DNA from: Candidatus Kurthia equi
GTDB taxonomy: Bacteria; Bacillota; Bacilli; Bacillales_A; Planococcaceae
DNA length: 36,939 bases
Reading direction: 5' to 3'
Assembly: GCA_018065935.1 (NCBI GenBank)
Contig: JAGHSJ010000194.1
Span: 1-36,939, forward strand
Made by a program: the position numbers and the translations under genes
Shown: positions 8,089 through 17,190 of the stretch, piece after piece
Layout: each line of letters begins with the position of its first letter
Position numbering within the stretch: position 1 is the stretch's first letter
The notes under the pieces: generated by a model
Told to the model about the DNA's origin: nothing
The model's database searches: none
What the model saw: only the letters and a program-made list of their open reading frames with translations

Positions 8089-9168
8089 CTAAACTTCTTT
8101 TGTGGCCGCCTGCTTAATTTCTAAACGACGTGCATAGACATTTTTCACAATGACTTTGACAACGGCGTAAAAAGGTACGCCTAGAAGTACGCCAAAGAAT
8201 CCAGCAATATTCCCTGCTGCTAAAATTATCGTAATAACAGTTAAAGGATGAATATCGAGCGTTTTACCCATGACGTTCGGTGTAATGAAATTACTATCAA
8301 TTTGCTGAGCAACTAATGTAACGACACAGACCCATAGCGCCGTCATCGGACTATCTAAAAACCCTAAAATTAGTGCCGGTATAAATGCAATCCATGGACC
8401 AATAAATGGAATAATATTCATGAAAAAGGCGAAGATAACAAGTAACAACGCATAGTCTAAACCAATAATTAAATAACCAATAAACATCATTGAAGCTAAG
8501 AAAAAGCTTATTAATAGTTGACCTTGCACATAGTTTTTCAATACTTCGTTCACGTCAGTTAACGTTTTTTTCACCCATTCACGGCGACGACCTAAAAATA
8601 GATTATAAATACGTGGCGCGAATTTTTCGTGGTCTTTTAACATATAAATGAAGAAGAAAGGAATTAAAATTAAAACAAATGCACCTGATACAATGGCTGA
8701 AACGACATCAACTAAAAACTTACTCGTTAAAACAGCGTAATCTTTAATAGAATCGAGTGCATTATCAATAGCACCTTGAACTTGGTCTGGTAAATTATCA
8801 CGGTGGTCAAAGAAATATTGAATTGCTTTCGTGATTTCATTAATAAATGCAGGGAATCCTTCGATAAAATTCACTAATTGGCTAGTGATTAGTGGCCAAA
8901 TAAATGACACGAATGCCGCCAATATAGCAATTAAACCAACCAAAATTGTTAAAATACTCATCCAACGCTTAAACTTATGTTTTTCTAAATATCTTTGGAG
9001 CGGTTCGGTAATATAAAATAATATTCCGCCAATTAATAATGGGATGAAAATTGCCCCTAAAATAACTGCAATTGGATAGAAAATATGTTTAATTTCAATA
9101 AATAATTTAAAAATCAGCAAAGTCAGTAGAATCCCTACGCCTGCTTGAAACCATAGTTTTTTCGTCAA
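8089..9168 (-). CDS. AI-2E family transporter (PerM/YueF-like permease)
   Basis: A membrane protein of about 359 residues with roughly eight helices, in the AI-2E transporter (PF01594) family. Diagnostic stretches are the N-terminal helix pair followed by a soluble amphipathic region (residues ~65-150), IPFFFIYMLKDHE, and the C-terminal FIGPWIAFIPA ... HPLTVITIILAAGNIAGFFGVLLGVPFYAV. Characterised relatives export autoinducer-2 or act as Na+/H+ antiporters, so substrate is open. The frame begins at GTG 9177, but AAAGGAG overlaps that codon; TTG 9168 (protein MTKKLWF) has the correct spacing. Followed by the M3 peptidase on the same strand after a large hairpin, so separately transcribed. Confidence 0.88.
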   Translation of the reverse strand: MTKKLWFQAGVGILLTLLIFKLFIEIKHIFYPIAVILGAIFIPLLIGGILFYITEPLQRYLEKHKFKRWMSILTILVGLIAILAAFVSFIWPLITSQLVNFIEGFPAFINEITKAIQYFFDHRDNLPDQVQGAIDNALDSIKDYAVLTSKFLVDVVSAIVSGAFVLILIPFFFIYMLKDHEKFAPRIYNLFLGRRREWVKKTLTDVNEVLKNYVQGQLLISFFLASMMFIGYLIIGLDYALLLVIFAFFMNIIPFIGPWIAFIPALILGFLDSPMTALWVCVVTLVAQQIDSNFITPNVMGKTLDIHPLTVITIILAAGNIAGFFGVLLGVPFYAVVKVIVKNVYARRLEIKQAATKEV

Positions 9169-9236
9169 TATCATCACTCCTTTTTTCTCTACTTTATATT
9201 ATAAGCTAATCCGCTATTTAATATCTCCTTCTATAT

Positions 9237-9353
9237 AAAAAAATGGAGATACCTCCAAAAATTAACTTCCCTTTTTAAATGAATTTTAGACATCTACAAC
9301 TAACTTTCTAGATGTTTCATTTTTATAGAAGAAAATTTCTAGTGATATCTCCA
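9237..9353 (-). terminator. Large nested stem-loop after the M3 peptidase
   Basis: Nested inverted repeats: outer arms TGGAGATA (9244-9251) and TATCTCCA (9346-9353), then AAATGAA/TTCATTT (9277-9283, 9316-9322), and the inner ACATCTA/TAGATGT (9290-9296, 9309-9315). The transcript ends in a seven-T run (9237-9243). It is far bigger than an ordinary terminator. Confidence 0.75.
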
Positions 9354-9363
9354 ACACGCTATT

Positions 9364-11061
9364 TTATAGTTTGTCGTCCTCAACACTATTTAAGTATTCT
9401 TTAATTGAAACAATTACATTGTCCAAGCAGCCTTCTTCAAAAGGAGAAATCAAGTTAGCTTCAGCAACTAATTCAGTGAATGATTTAGAACCACCTAAAG
9501 AACATAAATGTAAGTAATCCTTCCAAGCAGCTTCATGATTTTCTCTTGAACGCTTCCAGAATTGGAATGCACAAACCTGTGCTAAAGTATAATCAATATA
9601 ATAGAATGGACTGGCGTAAATATGCGCCTGGCGTTGCCAAAAAGCACCGCCCTCTAAATATTCAAGTCCATCATAATCACGATGTGGTAAATATTTTGCT
9701 TCGATTTCTTTCCAAGCGGCTTTTCTATCTGCTGGAGTGAATTCTGGATTTTCATAGACCACGTGTTGGAATTCATCTACAGCTACGCCATATGGTAAGA
9801 ATAATAGACTCTCTGCTAGATGAGAGAATTTATACTTCTCTGTATCTTCTTTGAAGAATAACTCCATCCACGGCCAAGTAAAGAACTCCATACTCATTGA
9901 ATGAATTTCTGCTGATTCATACGTTGGCCATAAGTATTCTGGAACCCCAATATTACGACTTGAGTATACTTGGAAAGCATGGCCTGCTTCATGCGTTAAT
10001 ACGTCAATATCGCCTGAAGTTCCGTTAAAATTCGAGAAGATGAATGGCGCATTATAATCTTCGATAAATGTACAATAGCCACCGCCTTCTTTCCCTTTAC
10101 TCGCTACAAGATCCATTAAGTTACGCTCCTGCATAAATTGGAAAAACTCATTTGTTTGAGGTGATAATTCTTTGTACATTTGAGCGCCTTGTTGAACAAT
10201 CCACTCTGGATTTCCTTTAGGCACAGCGTTACCTGTTGCGTAAATAAATCCTTCATCGTAATATTTCAATTTATCTACACCAATACGTTTTGCTTGGCGT
10301 TCACGTAATTCAGTCGCAAATGGCACAACGACATCACGAATTTGATCGCGGTACGCTTTAACCATTTCTGCATTATAATCCACACGATTCATATGAATAT
10401 AACCTAGCTCTACGAAGTTTTTATAGCCTAGTTTAACAGCCATTTCATGACGTACTTTAACGAGTTCATCATAAATGCGATCAAATTCCGCCTCATGTTT
10501 TGCATAAAAACCAAATCGTGCTTCTGAAGCGACTTTACGCACTTCACGGTCAGCAGATTCTACAAATGGTCCCAATTGAGCGATTGTATATACTTTCCCT
10601 TGGAATTCAATTTCCGCTGATGCAACTAACTTCGAGTAATCCGAACTTAATTTGTTTTCCTTTTGCATTAATTCGATAATGTCAGGAGAGAATCCTTTGA
10701 TTTGGTAGTCTGCTAAATCAAATAATTGTTTGCCATATTTCTCTTCTAACTCCGTACGGAATTTTGAATTCGTTAATGCCTTGTAGTAATTCGTTACAAG
10801 ATTTTCGATAACCGGTCCTTGCTCGTCGATAAAATCACGTTCATCACGATAGAATTCATCATTTGTATCTACTGATGCACGAATATACGCTAGATTTTCC
10901 ATTGTTGAATAACGGTTTCTCATACGATTCACTTCATCAATAACAAGTGATTGTTCTTCAAATGATTGCACTGCTTTGAATTTCTCTAGAAGTAAATTAA
11001 AGTCCTCTGTGAATTCAGCTATATCTGGTCGTGCATATTGAAATTCATTAAAAGTAATCAT
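9364..11061 (-). CDS. M3-family oligoendopeptidase (PepF-type)
   Basis: A 565-residue cytosolic zinc metallopeptidase that cleaves short peptides. The gluzincin motif HEAGH lies at residues 357-361, with a downstream helix bearing the third-ligand glutamate (ESAEIHSMSMEFF). The FNGTSGDIDVLTHEAGHAF context and the late YYIDYTLAQVCAFQFW segment are typical of the M3 oligoendopeptidase group. The frame is open 25 codons further up, but the ATG at 11061 has GGGGGAA upstream and gives the family's usual start. Probable role: turnover of imported or signal-derived peptides. No partner genes nearby. Confidence 0.93.
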   Translation of the reverse strand: MITFNEFQYARPDIAEFTEDFNLLLEKFKAVQSFEEQSLVIDEVNRMRNRYSTMENLAYIRASVDTNDEFYRDERDFIDEQGPVIENLVTNYYKALTNSKFRTELEEKYGKQLFDLADYQIKGFSPDIIELMQKENKLSSDYSKLVASAEIEFQGKVYTIAQLGPFVESADREVRKVASEARFGFYAKHEAEFDRIYDELVKVRHEMAVKLGYKNFVELGYIHMNRVDYNAEMVKAYRDQIRDVVVPFATELRERQAKRIGVDKLKYYDEGFIYATGNAVPKGNPEWIVQQGAQMYKELSPQTNEFFQFMQERNLMDLVASKGKEGGGYCTFIEDYNAPFIFSNFNGTSGDIDVLTHEAGHAFQVYSSRNIGVPEYLWPTYESAEIHSMSMEFFTWPWMELFFKEDTEKYKFSHLAESLLFLPYGVAVDEFQHVVYENPEFTPADRKAAWKEIEAKYLPHRDYDGLEYLEGGAFWQRQAHIYASPFYYIDYTLAQVCAFQFWKRSRENHEAAWKDYLHLCSLGGSKSFTELVAEANLISPFEEGCLDNVIVSIKEYLNSVEDDKL

Positions 11062-11259
11062 GTAAATTCCCCCAATATTTTTTCGGCAAGCGAAATACTT
11101 TTGTATTATTATTGACGATTTTCCCCAAAATTGCAATTATACTACTGTGATTTATGCATTTTCTTTCCAATAAGCTAAAAAAGTTGGTCAAAACTTATCA
11201 TTTACGTCATTTTGTGCTACTCTATTTTTATGTCTAATTTTTAAGTGAGGTGCTTTACA

Positions 11260-12309
11260 TTGATAGGTCGTAATGATCCATGTCCTTGTGGCAGTGGTAA
11301 AAAATACAAAAAGTGTCATGGTAAAAATGCTGAGGGCAATATCCAACAATTAGTAAACGATGAATTGAATCGTCTAGAGCGTTCATTTATCCAAGAAGTA
11401 AATCCTGCTTCTAATTACAAAATGAATCAAAGTTATCAAAAATTAAGCGAGGAACTTTCTACTGTGTTCCCTGATTTCTTAATCAATGCGATTAACATTG
11501 AAACATCTGTATATATTGAAGATGCAGCACATTGGCAACAATTCATCACTCATCAAGTTGAAACAACAATGCGTACACAAGTGAAAGAAGTGATTGAAAA
11601 CTGGTTAAACCCACGTTTCATTCTTGCACATGTTGAAAGCACTGACGAAACTTACATCAACTTACTTGATGAAGTAAATGGGCAAACGTACAAAATCTTA
11701 AATACTGCTGATGGTAGTACACCAGGAGAATGGATCTTCGGTATCGCTATGCCAGATTCTCGCCATGGTGAAAACGGTTTAATCGTTAAGAGCTCATCAC
11801 TATTCATTCCAAAAAATGATGAAGCGACTAAAACAGCTTTACTTGAAAAACTGAAAGCTGGCGTAACGGATGCTTATGAATTATACAAAATATTTGTAGC
11901 GGCTACACCTGTTACTGAATCAGAAGCTACTGAAGTTGCTGAAACTGAAACAACTTCTGAAGCTAAAAAAGAAGAAGCAGTGAAAGCTCCTGCTAAATCT
12001 GAAACAAAAGTTGAAGCGGCTACATCATACAATGATGAAGTGATTGCTTTGGCTAAAAAATATCTGTCTGAATATAACTTAAATGCAGATGCTTTCCTAA
12101 CTAACTTACAAGACTTCTTAACAACTGAAGATGTAAAAGCTAAGAAACCAGAAACACTTGCAGCAAGTGCTATTTTAGCAGGTCAAGCTATTGAAGCTAT
12201 TCCTGAAGGCGGATTATCTAAAGTAAAAGATGTTGCTGAATATTATGAAGTTTCTGCTTCATCACTTTCTAAATACCGTAAACAAATTACCGAGTTTTTA
12301 GAAAAATAA
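11260..12309 (+). CDS. SEC-C metal-binding protein with TFIIB/cyclin-like C-terminus (paralogue A)
   Basis: N-terminal SEC-C zinc motif with Cys8, Cys10, Cys19 and His20 ([20 protein letters not shown]), the element by which SecA contacts ribosome and SecB. A globular middle (residues ~45-210) follows, then a low-complexity Ala/Glu/Thr/Lys linker (~215-265), and a C-terminal segment [14 protein letters not shown]...[18 protein letters not shown]. That pattern resembles the second half of a TFIIB/cyclin repeat. The start is TTG 11260, with GAGGTG upstream; the earlier GTG at 11245 lies within that ribosome site. A full-length paralogue sits at 19712-20704. Function unknown. Confidence 0.85.
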   Translation: MIGRNDPCPCGSGKKYKKCHGKNAEGNIQQLVNDELNRLERSFIQEVNPASNYKMNQSYQKLSEELSTVFPDFLINAINIETSVYIEDAAHWQQFITHQVETTMRTQVKEVIENWLNPRFILAHVESTDETYINLLDEVNGQTYKILNTADGSTPGEWIFGIAMPDSRHGENGLIVKSSSLFIPKNDEATKTALLEKLKAGVTDAYELYKIFVAATPVTESEATEVAETETTSEAKKEEAVKAPAKSETKVEAATSYNDEVIALAKKYLSEYNLNADAFLTNLQDFLTTEDVKAKKPETLAASAILAGQAIEAIPEGGLSKVKDVAEYYEVSASSLSKYRKQITEFLEK

Positions 12310-12316
12310 TCAAAAT

Positions 12317-12360
12317 AAAATCCCAAGAAAAGTGTGCGCACACTTTTCTTGGGATTTTTT
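12317..12360. terminator. 42-bp perfect palindrome, bidirectional terminator
   Basis: 12317-12358 is a perfect palindrome centred on GTGTGCGCACAC with A4/T6 ends. It lies between the convergent SEC-C and YdcF genes. Confidence 0.88.
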
Positions 12361-12929
12361 TATCTCCATAGCTGAAGCCTTTGTAAAATTAATCCGGCTC
12401 TTTCTCTTGCTACAAGTTTTAACTTAACTGATTTTGGTGTATCCGCTGCCACTACATCACAATTGGGGAAGCCTAGATTTTTGACTATCATTTTCGCCCT
12501 CGCCAAATGAAAATCATTGGAAATAATCGTCAATCCATTTTCCTTTAAAGGGATTTTCTTTGAAGAATATTTTATATTTTCATACGTGGATGTAGATTCT
12601 GTTTCTAAAATAAGGCGATTTGAATCCATTCCTCGATTCACTAAATAGTTTTGCATTGCAACCGCTTCTGATTCATTTTCATCTGCACCTTGTCCACCAG
12701 ACAAAATGAATTGTACATGTGGATATTTTATTGCGTAGTCATACGTTGCTTCTAAACGATTTTTAAGTGCTTTTGATGGCTTTCCATCCGCATTGACCTT
12801 TGCCCCTAAAACAATCGCATAATGATACGTACCATCTGCTACAGGCTTCTGTCCTTGCTTGAGTACATAGCCCGTACTAATCCAAAAAACTAAAAATAAG
12901 CCAATAAGAATCAATATTATTTTTTTCAG
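12360..12929 (-). CDS. YdcF/SanA-family DUF218 membrane protein
   Basis: About 189 residues: an N-terminal membrane helix followed by a DUF218 domain. Motifs are AIVLGAKVNADGKPS, ILSGGQGADE, ETESTSTYEN and IISNDFHLARA, all as in YdcF/SanA/ElyC proteins, some of which affect envelope integrity or bind nucleotides. Start: the first standard codon is TTG at 12914, which cuts into the helix and has no ribosome site. An in-frame CTG at 12929 gives MKKIILILIG and has GGGGTGA seven bases upstream, so a rare CTG start is likely. Converges on the SEC-C gene. Confidence 0.85.
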   Translation of the reverse strand: MKKIILILIGLFLVFWISTGYVLKQGQKPVADGTYHYAIVLGAKVNADGKPSKALKNRLEATYDYAIKYPHVQFILSGGQGADENESEAVAMQNYLVNRGMDSNRLILETESTSTYENIKYSSKKIPLKENGLTIISNDFHLARAKMIVKNLGFPNCDVVAADTPKSVKLKLVARERAGLILQRLQLWR

Positions 12930-13002
12930 TCTAGTTCACCCCACTTTACTAAAAATAAACGTTACAGCCTGCTAAAAGTTTCTACATATTATCTCTATGT
13001 AC

Positions 13003-13041
13003 AAAAAAAGGGAGCAATCACATACTTGTGTGACAACTCCC
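13003..13041 (-). terminator. Terminator of yeeI
   Basis: GGGAG...TCAC (13010-13021) pairs with GTGA...CTCCC (13030-13041) around a small 3x3 internal loop. The seven-A run at 13003-13009 gives a T-tail on the minus-strand transcript. Confidence 0.75.
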
Positions 13042-13074
13042 ATTCATCTATTCAAACTGTTTTCAATAGTATGA

Positions 13075-13791
13075 TTATGCTAATTCTACGTTGTGATAAA
13101 CTTGTTGAACATCTTCAAGTTCTTCAAGAACATCAATCATTTTTTCGAATTGTTCTTGTGATTCTGCATCAAGTGCCAATTCATTTTGAGCAAGCATATT
13201 GATTTCAGCTACTTGGAACTCTTCAATACCTTCTGCTTTAAGTGCTTCTTGAACAACTGAGAATTCAGTTGGCTCAGCATAAACGATTGTCGTATCGCCT
13301 TCTTCAAATACATCGCGCACATCTATGTCTGCCATGATTAAAAATTCTAATACTTCTTCTGCTGATTTTCCTTCAAAAGCAAATACAGCTGTACGGTCGA
13401 ACATATAAGCTACTGAACCACTTACGCCCATATTACCACCATTTTTACCAAAGGCAGTACGTACTTCTGCTGCAGTACGGTTTACGTTATTTGTTAGTGC
13501 ATCTACGATTACCATTGAGCCATTTGGTCCAAAGCCTTCATAGCGAAGCTCCTCAAATACTTCATCCGTATTTCCTTTAGCTTTTTCAATTGCACGATCA
13601 ATAATATGTTTTGGAACACTATATGTTTTTGCACGTTCTAACACGACTTTTAAAGCACCGTTAGCTACCGGATCAGGTTCACCAGATTTTGCCGCAACAT
13701 AAATCTCACGACCAAATTTTGCGTTAATACGACTAGCTGCTGAATCTTTTGATGCTTTTTTCTCTTTAATATTATTCCACTTACGTCCCAT
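13075..13791 (-). CDS. yeeI: YebC/PmpR-family protein, YeeI type
   Basis: A 238-residue TACO1/YebC-family protein. The N-terminus [42 protein letters not shown] and the end [10 protein letters not shown] match the YeeI/YeeN subgroup (YeeI of Bacillus subtilis, 239 residues) rather than YrbC. YebC proteins were described as DNA-binding regulators; recent work ties them to translation of proline-rich or difficult stretches on the ribosome. Cytosolic. Monocistronic. A GC-richer imperfect hairpin in its leader (about 13838-13866) stands out against the AT-rich surroundings. Confidence 0.95.
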   Translation of the reverse strand: MGRKWNNIKEKKASKDSAASRINAKFGREIYVAAKSGEPDPVANGALKVVLERAKTYSVPKHIIDRAIEKAKGNTDEVFEELRYEGFGPNGSMVIVDALTNNVNRTAAEVRTAFGKNGGNMGVSGSVAYMFDRTAVFAFEGKSAEEVLEFLIMADIDVRDVFEEGDTTIVYAEPTEFSVVQEALKAEGIEEFQVAEINMLAQNELALDAESQEQFEKMIDVLEELEDVQQVYHNVELA

Positions 13792-13837
13792 GTAGTTTCA
13801 CTCTCTTTCAAAATTAGGATACTTATCGTTGACGGGT

Positions 13838-13866
13838 GGCAGATTTTCTGTCGCCCGCCTTTAGAC
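13838..13866 (-). other. GC-rich hairpin in the yeeI leader
   Basis: On the minus strand GGGCGACAG pairs with CTGCCACCC around a short AT loop, with two mismatches. It lies some 50-75 bases before the yeeI start and has no T-run, so it is not a terminator. It may be only a leader structure. Confidence 0.3.
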
Positions 13867-13968
13867 GAGCCATTATTTACTGTAGTATTATACAACACTT
13901 TATTAAAAATTCCTAGAATACCTTAAAAGCAGAAAACTCCATGAGGTAGAAATTTTCAGAATGAACTG

Positions 13969-14820
13969 TTATAAATCCTTCGCGTTAAACGTATCTCCAT
14001 GCTCAATATCTCCATACTTGAATCCACGCTCAAGCCACTTCATTCGTTGTTCCGAAGTTCCGTGTGTAAATGAATCCGGTACAGCATATCCCTGTGCTTG
14101 TTTTTGAAGTGTATCATCACCAATCGCATGTGCTGCATTTACTGCCTCATCAAAATCCGCTTCATCTAGATAGCCCTCACCTTGAACATAGTTAGCAAAT
14201 ACGCCTGCATAATAATCTGCCTGCAATTCCATTCTAACAGATAAGTCATTGTAAGCTTTTTTAGAAATCTTGCCATTTTGACTATGCACTTTTTGTGTAT
14301 CTCCTAGAAGCGTTTGTACATGGTGACCAACTTCATGTGCGACAACATAGGCCATTGCAAAATCGCCTGGTGCTTTATATTGTGTGCGTAATTCATCATA
14401 AAAACTTAAATCAATATAAAGTTTTTGGTCACCTGGACAGTAAAATGGACCAACAGCAGAAGTTGCTGTTCCACATGCAGAGGCAACCGAATCTGTATAC
14501 AATACTAAAGTAGGGTCTTTATATGTTTTCCCCTCTTTTTCAAAAACCTCAGCCCATACATCTTCGGTATCTGCTAAAACAACTTTTACAAAGTCCGCGA
14601 TTTCTTCCTCTTCCTTAGACGGTGTATAATTGCCAGCCGTTTCCGTTGTCACTTGCGATGGTGTTGTATTACCTAATATGGCACTAGGATCTCCCCCCAT
14701 CAAGGTTACAATGATTGCAATAATTATCCCGATACCACCAATACCGCCAATAGCCACGGGTGCTTTTGAACCTCGTCTATCTTCTACATTATTACTCTGT
14801 TTACGACCTTTCCACTCCAT
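13969..14820 (-). CDS. YpfJ-type neutral zinc metallopeptidase
   Basis: A 283-residue protein of the YpfJ (PF04228) family. A Gly/Ile-rich membrane helix at ~21-42 (basic residues before it) is followed by the extracytoplasmic domain with HEVGHH at 162-167 as zinc and catalytic site. CGTATSAVGPFYCPGDQKLYIDL and the late RMELQADYYAGVFANY (third ligand) are typical. The family is conserved but of unknown substrate. AAGGAGG precedes the ATG. Separate from neighbours by a terminator on one side. Confident on family, not on role. Confidence 0.92.
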   Translation of the reverse strand: MEWKGRKQSNNVEDRRGSKAPVAIGGIGGIGIIIAIIVTLMGGDPSAILGNTTPSQVTTETAGNYTPSKEEEEIADFVKVVLADTEDVWAEVFEKEGKTYKDPTLVLYTDSVASACGTATSAVGPFYCPGDQKLYIDLSFYDELRTQYKAPGDFAMAYVVAHEVGHHVQTLLGDTQKVHSQNGKISKKAYNDLSVRMELQADYYAGVFANYVQGEGYLDEADFDEAVNAAHAIGDDTLQKQAQGYAVPDSFTHGTSEQRMKWLERGFKYGDIEHGDTFNAKDL

Positions 14821-14904
14821 TTAACTACCTCCTTACGTTAATTATCATTACCCTAATTAACAAAATTACTGCCATACAAAGGATAATTTTGCATTTGTTG
14901 AAGT

Positions 14905-14954
14905 AAAATAGAGCAAATTACTACCTAAAACATTAGGTACATTTGCTCTATTTT
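14905..14954 (-). terminator. Terminator of the signal peptidase/phosphatase operon
   Basis: Long hairpin: AAAATAGAGCAAAT (14905-14918) pairs with 14941-14954, and ACCTAA with TTAGGT inside. It abuts the phosphatase stop codon. Confidence 0.85.
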
Positions 14955-15416
14955 TTATTGTTGTTCTTTAATTATCTGATTAAATAATGCCTCGCAACCT
15001 AATGTACAAAGTGCATATGTTTCTTTGAAATCACCCGTATAATAAGGATCCGGTACATCTATTTTTTTAGCCGTTAAATCCAATAAACGAATAAGTTGTT
15101 TATCCGATGGCCCTCCTAAAATTTCTTGCGCATGCTTTATATTGCTATTGTCCATGCAAACAATATACTCAAAAACTTCGCCATCTTTAGCCTGTAACGG
15201 TCTACTCATCATGCCTTTAGTTGAGATATGATGACTGGCTAATTCAGCCACGGTTCCTTTATGTGGAGCTTCACCTTCATGCCAACCACTTGTCCCAGCA
15301 GAATCAATTATAAATTGATTTTCCCAACCTCTTTGCTTCACTAAATTACGAAAAATTGCTTCAGCCATAGGTGAGCGACAAATATTTCCTAAGCAAACAA
15401 ATAGTACATGATGCAC
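14955..15416 (-). CDS. Low-molecular-weight protein-tyrosine phosphatase
   Basis: A 153-residue LMW-PTP. The P-loop CLGNICRS has the nucleophile Cys8 and Arg14; the general acid is Asp123 in DPYY. The conserved SAGTSGWHEGEAP segment follows the P-loop as usual. It is closest in layout to YfkJ of Bacillus subtilis, though YwlE (an arginine phosphatase) shares the fold; residue 12 of the P-loop is Ile, whereas YwlE is reported to use Thr there, so tyrosine specificity is favoured. GTG start with AGGTG upstream. It lies 19 bases after the signal peptidase gene, so the two are co-transcribed. Confidence 0.92.
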   Translation of the reverse strand: MHHVLFVCLGNICRSPMAEAIFRNLVKQRGWENQFIIDSAGTSGWHEGEAPHKGTVAELASHHISTKGMMSRPLQAKDGEVFEYIVCMDNSNIKHAQEILGGPSDKQLIRLLDLTAKKIDVPDPYYTGDFKETYALCTLGCEALFNQIIKEQQ

Positions 15417-15435
15417 TGATTACACCTACTTTTAA

Positions 15436-15984
15436 TTAATTCCAAGGGAAGAATTTAAATGCGACAACGCCATTAATAGCAGATTTTTTAATAAAACCAT
15501 AATCACGGCTATCACTACTGTTTTGACGATTATCCCCTAGTACAAAATACTGTCCTTCAGGTACAACTGTCTCACCAGTTACATCTTCCATTGTAAAGTC
15601 TTCAGTGAAATTTAATTCATCTTGCTTATACTCTTTAATATGATCTGATTCATATGCTTCTTTATACTTTTTATCATTAATATAAAGCACGTCATTTTCA
15701 ACCTTCACATGGTCACCTGGTAACCCAATCACACGTTTAATATAGTGATCATCTTCTACTGGAGATTCAAATACAATTACATCAAAACGTTCGATTTTAC
15801 TAATTTTACTAATAATGACACGGTCGTTATTGTGATACGTATTTTCCATAGATTCGCCCTTAACCGTTACTGGAGCAAATAAAAATTGTCTTACGACTAC
15901 TGCAATTATGACTGCAATTAAGATGGGCCATACCCATGACATAATTTCCTTGCCTTTAGTTGGCTTTTGTTTTGCATTTTCCAT
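15436..15984 (-). CDS. lepB: Type I signal peptidase
   Basis: A 182-residue membrane-anchored serine protease that cleaves Sec signal peptides outside the membrane. One N-terminal helix (~16-35), nucleophile Ser45 in KGESM, general base Lys83 in YIKRVIGLPGD, then FVLGDNRQNSSDSRDYG and the closing FKFFPWN, which are boxes B to E of the S26A family. Size fits the Sip peptidases of Bacillus. First gene of a two-gene operon with the phosphatase. Several Sip paralogues usually coexist, so this one may not be the essential copy. Confidence 0.95.
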   Translation of the reverse strand: MENAKQKPTKGKEIMSWVWPILIAVIIAVVVRQFLFAPVTVKGESMENTYHNNDRVIISKISKIERFDVIVFESPVEDDHYIKRVIGLPGDHVKVENDVLYINDKKYKEAYESDHIKEYKQDELNFTEDFTMEDVTGETVVPEGQYFVLGDNRQNSSDSRDYGFIKKSAINGVVAFKFFPWN

Positions 15985-16067
15985 TATTTCATCACCTTTG
16001 ACTTGAGTATTATTTCAACTAATTATCACATTTTACATCATTGTTAATCAATGTATACCCCTTTAAC

Positions 16068-16122
16068 GAAAAAAAAAGACGAATTTCCCCAGTTAATCAG
16101 AGAAAAATCATCTTTTCTTTTT
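16068..16122 (-). terminator. Terminator of the XRE regulator gene
   Basis: Minus-strand GAAAAGATGA pairs with TCGTCTTTTT (with one G-T pair) around an AT-rich loop and is followed by a run of T (A at 16068-16077 on the plus strand). It follows the XRE gene. Confidence 0.6.
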
Positions 16123-16142
16123 CTTATGTAGCTTTTAAACGA

Positions 16143-16412
16143 TTAATTCAATTCTTGTAAATGCTGTTCAGTAATCCCCAAAACTTCATATACTTTTTTT
16201 AATGTTGTTTCTCGAACCTTTGTATCACCGCGTTCAATTCGGCTAACTGTTTTTTGTGTCACATTTGCTCGTTCAGCAAGCTGCGATTGTGTAAGTCCAA
16301 CTGTCATACGTTGTTTGAAAATAATTTGACTTCGTTTTTCAGCCATAACTTCGATTGCCGTCTTTTCGATTTCTTTATTTTCTTCTTGTCCATATAAGTT
16401 AACTGATACCAT
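16143..16412 (-). CDS. XRE-family transcriptional regulator
   Basis: An 89-residue single-domain regulator. A charged N-terminal tail (1-35) is followed by a Cro/C1 helix-turn-helix at 39-63 (GLTQSQLAERANVTQKTVSRIERGD) and a final helix. GGGGTG precedes the ATG. It stands alone in front of a large gene-free region, with a repeated CCCTACAT motif just upstream that could be its own operator. No adjacent toxin is seen, so an antitoxin role is unlikely. Target genes unknown. Confidence 0.9.
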   Translation of the reverse strand: MVSVNLYGQEENKEIEKTAIEVMAEKRSQIIFKQRMTVGLTQSQLAERANVTQKTVSRIERGDTKVRETTLKKVYEVLGITEQHLQELN

Positions 16413-16440
16413 TACACTACACCCCTAGTTTTTATATTTG

Positions 16441-16493
16441 CAAATTCCCTACATCTTTTACACATTGTGCATTCAAAATCCCCTACATTTTGA
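16441..16493. promoter_or_regulatory. Direct repeat upstream of the XRE gene, possible operator
   Basis: CAAATTCCCTACATCTTT (16441-16458) and CAAAATCCCCTACATTTT (16474-16491) are near-identical direct repeats about 34 bases apart, beginning 29 bases before the XRE start. That spacing is close to three helical turns, as expected for cooperative repressor dimers. Inference only. Confidence 0.4.
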
Positions 16494-17190
16494 AAACCAC
16501 ATCTCGCCTATTAAAATACAGATTGTTCTGTTTTTTAAAGTGATAATGTTTTAATTGATGTACTTAACCCTTGTTGTTACAAATTAATTCCTGTTGAATC
16601 TACTTGCCGATAATAAAGAATCGTTCTCTTCATTACGCTATAGCTCAATTAAACCAAGTTTAGTATAACTACTAGTGCATGCATTTAGGGTAAATAGATA
16701 GCAGCCCATTCATCTCATTTATACCATCTGTATTTACAAAACAAAGAAATTTCCTCTGAAATTCACTTGTTTAGTCAATGTCAAAATATAACATTCACTT
16801 CATACAATGTTTTTCTTTTCTAAAAAATAATAGCCTACCTGCTCTTATTTTTTTATATAAATCCAATGCGAAAAGTAAAACTAGTTTAAATTTAGATGAA
16901 TCTGACATTTATCCCCTTATATTCATTGTAAAATAAAATCAGGTAAATGTGTACTGAATGTACAAAAAATTGTTTAAAATTTTTAGTCAATTCAAAAATT
17001 TAAATACTTTCCTCAAGATTCATCCGTAAATCCTGGCTTTTCGTGTATGAAAAATTACGCTTAATTTGCTATTTTTCTTACGCCCTTCTTTAATATGTAC
17101 GCGTGGAAAAGATATTTTTACTTTTCATAAAAATAAAAAAGCTTTGCGTGATGTTAAAAACACTAAACATCGTACTCCGCTTTACAAAAA
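16494..17190. other. Gene-free AT-rich region
   Basis: Almost 0.7 kb with no frame having a ribosome site and coding character. The one open frame at 17066-17248 looks spurious. I saw no tRNA, terminator or recognisable gene remnant. It may hold the XRE promoter, a small RNA, or decayed sequence. Confidence 0.5.

Noticed and set aside
11260..12309. The SEC-C protein as a SecA fragment
   Set aside because: Only the zinc motif is shared; there is no SecA motor sequence and a full-length paralogue with the same layout exists.
16143..16412. XRE protein as antitoxin of a toxin-antitoxin pair
   Set aside because: No small toxin-like gene lies on either side; the neighbour is a signal peptidase behind a terminator.
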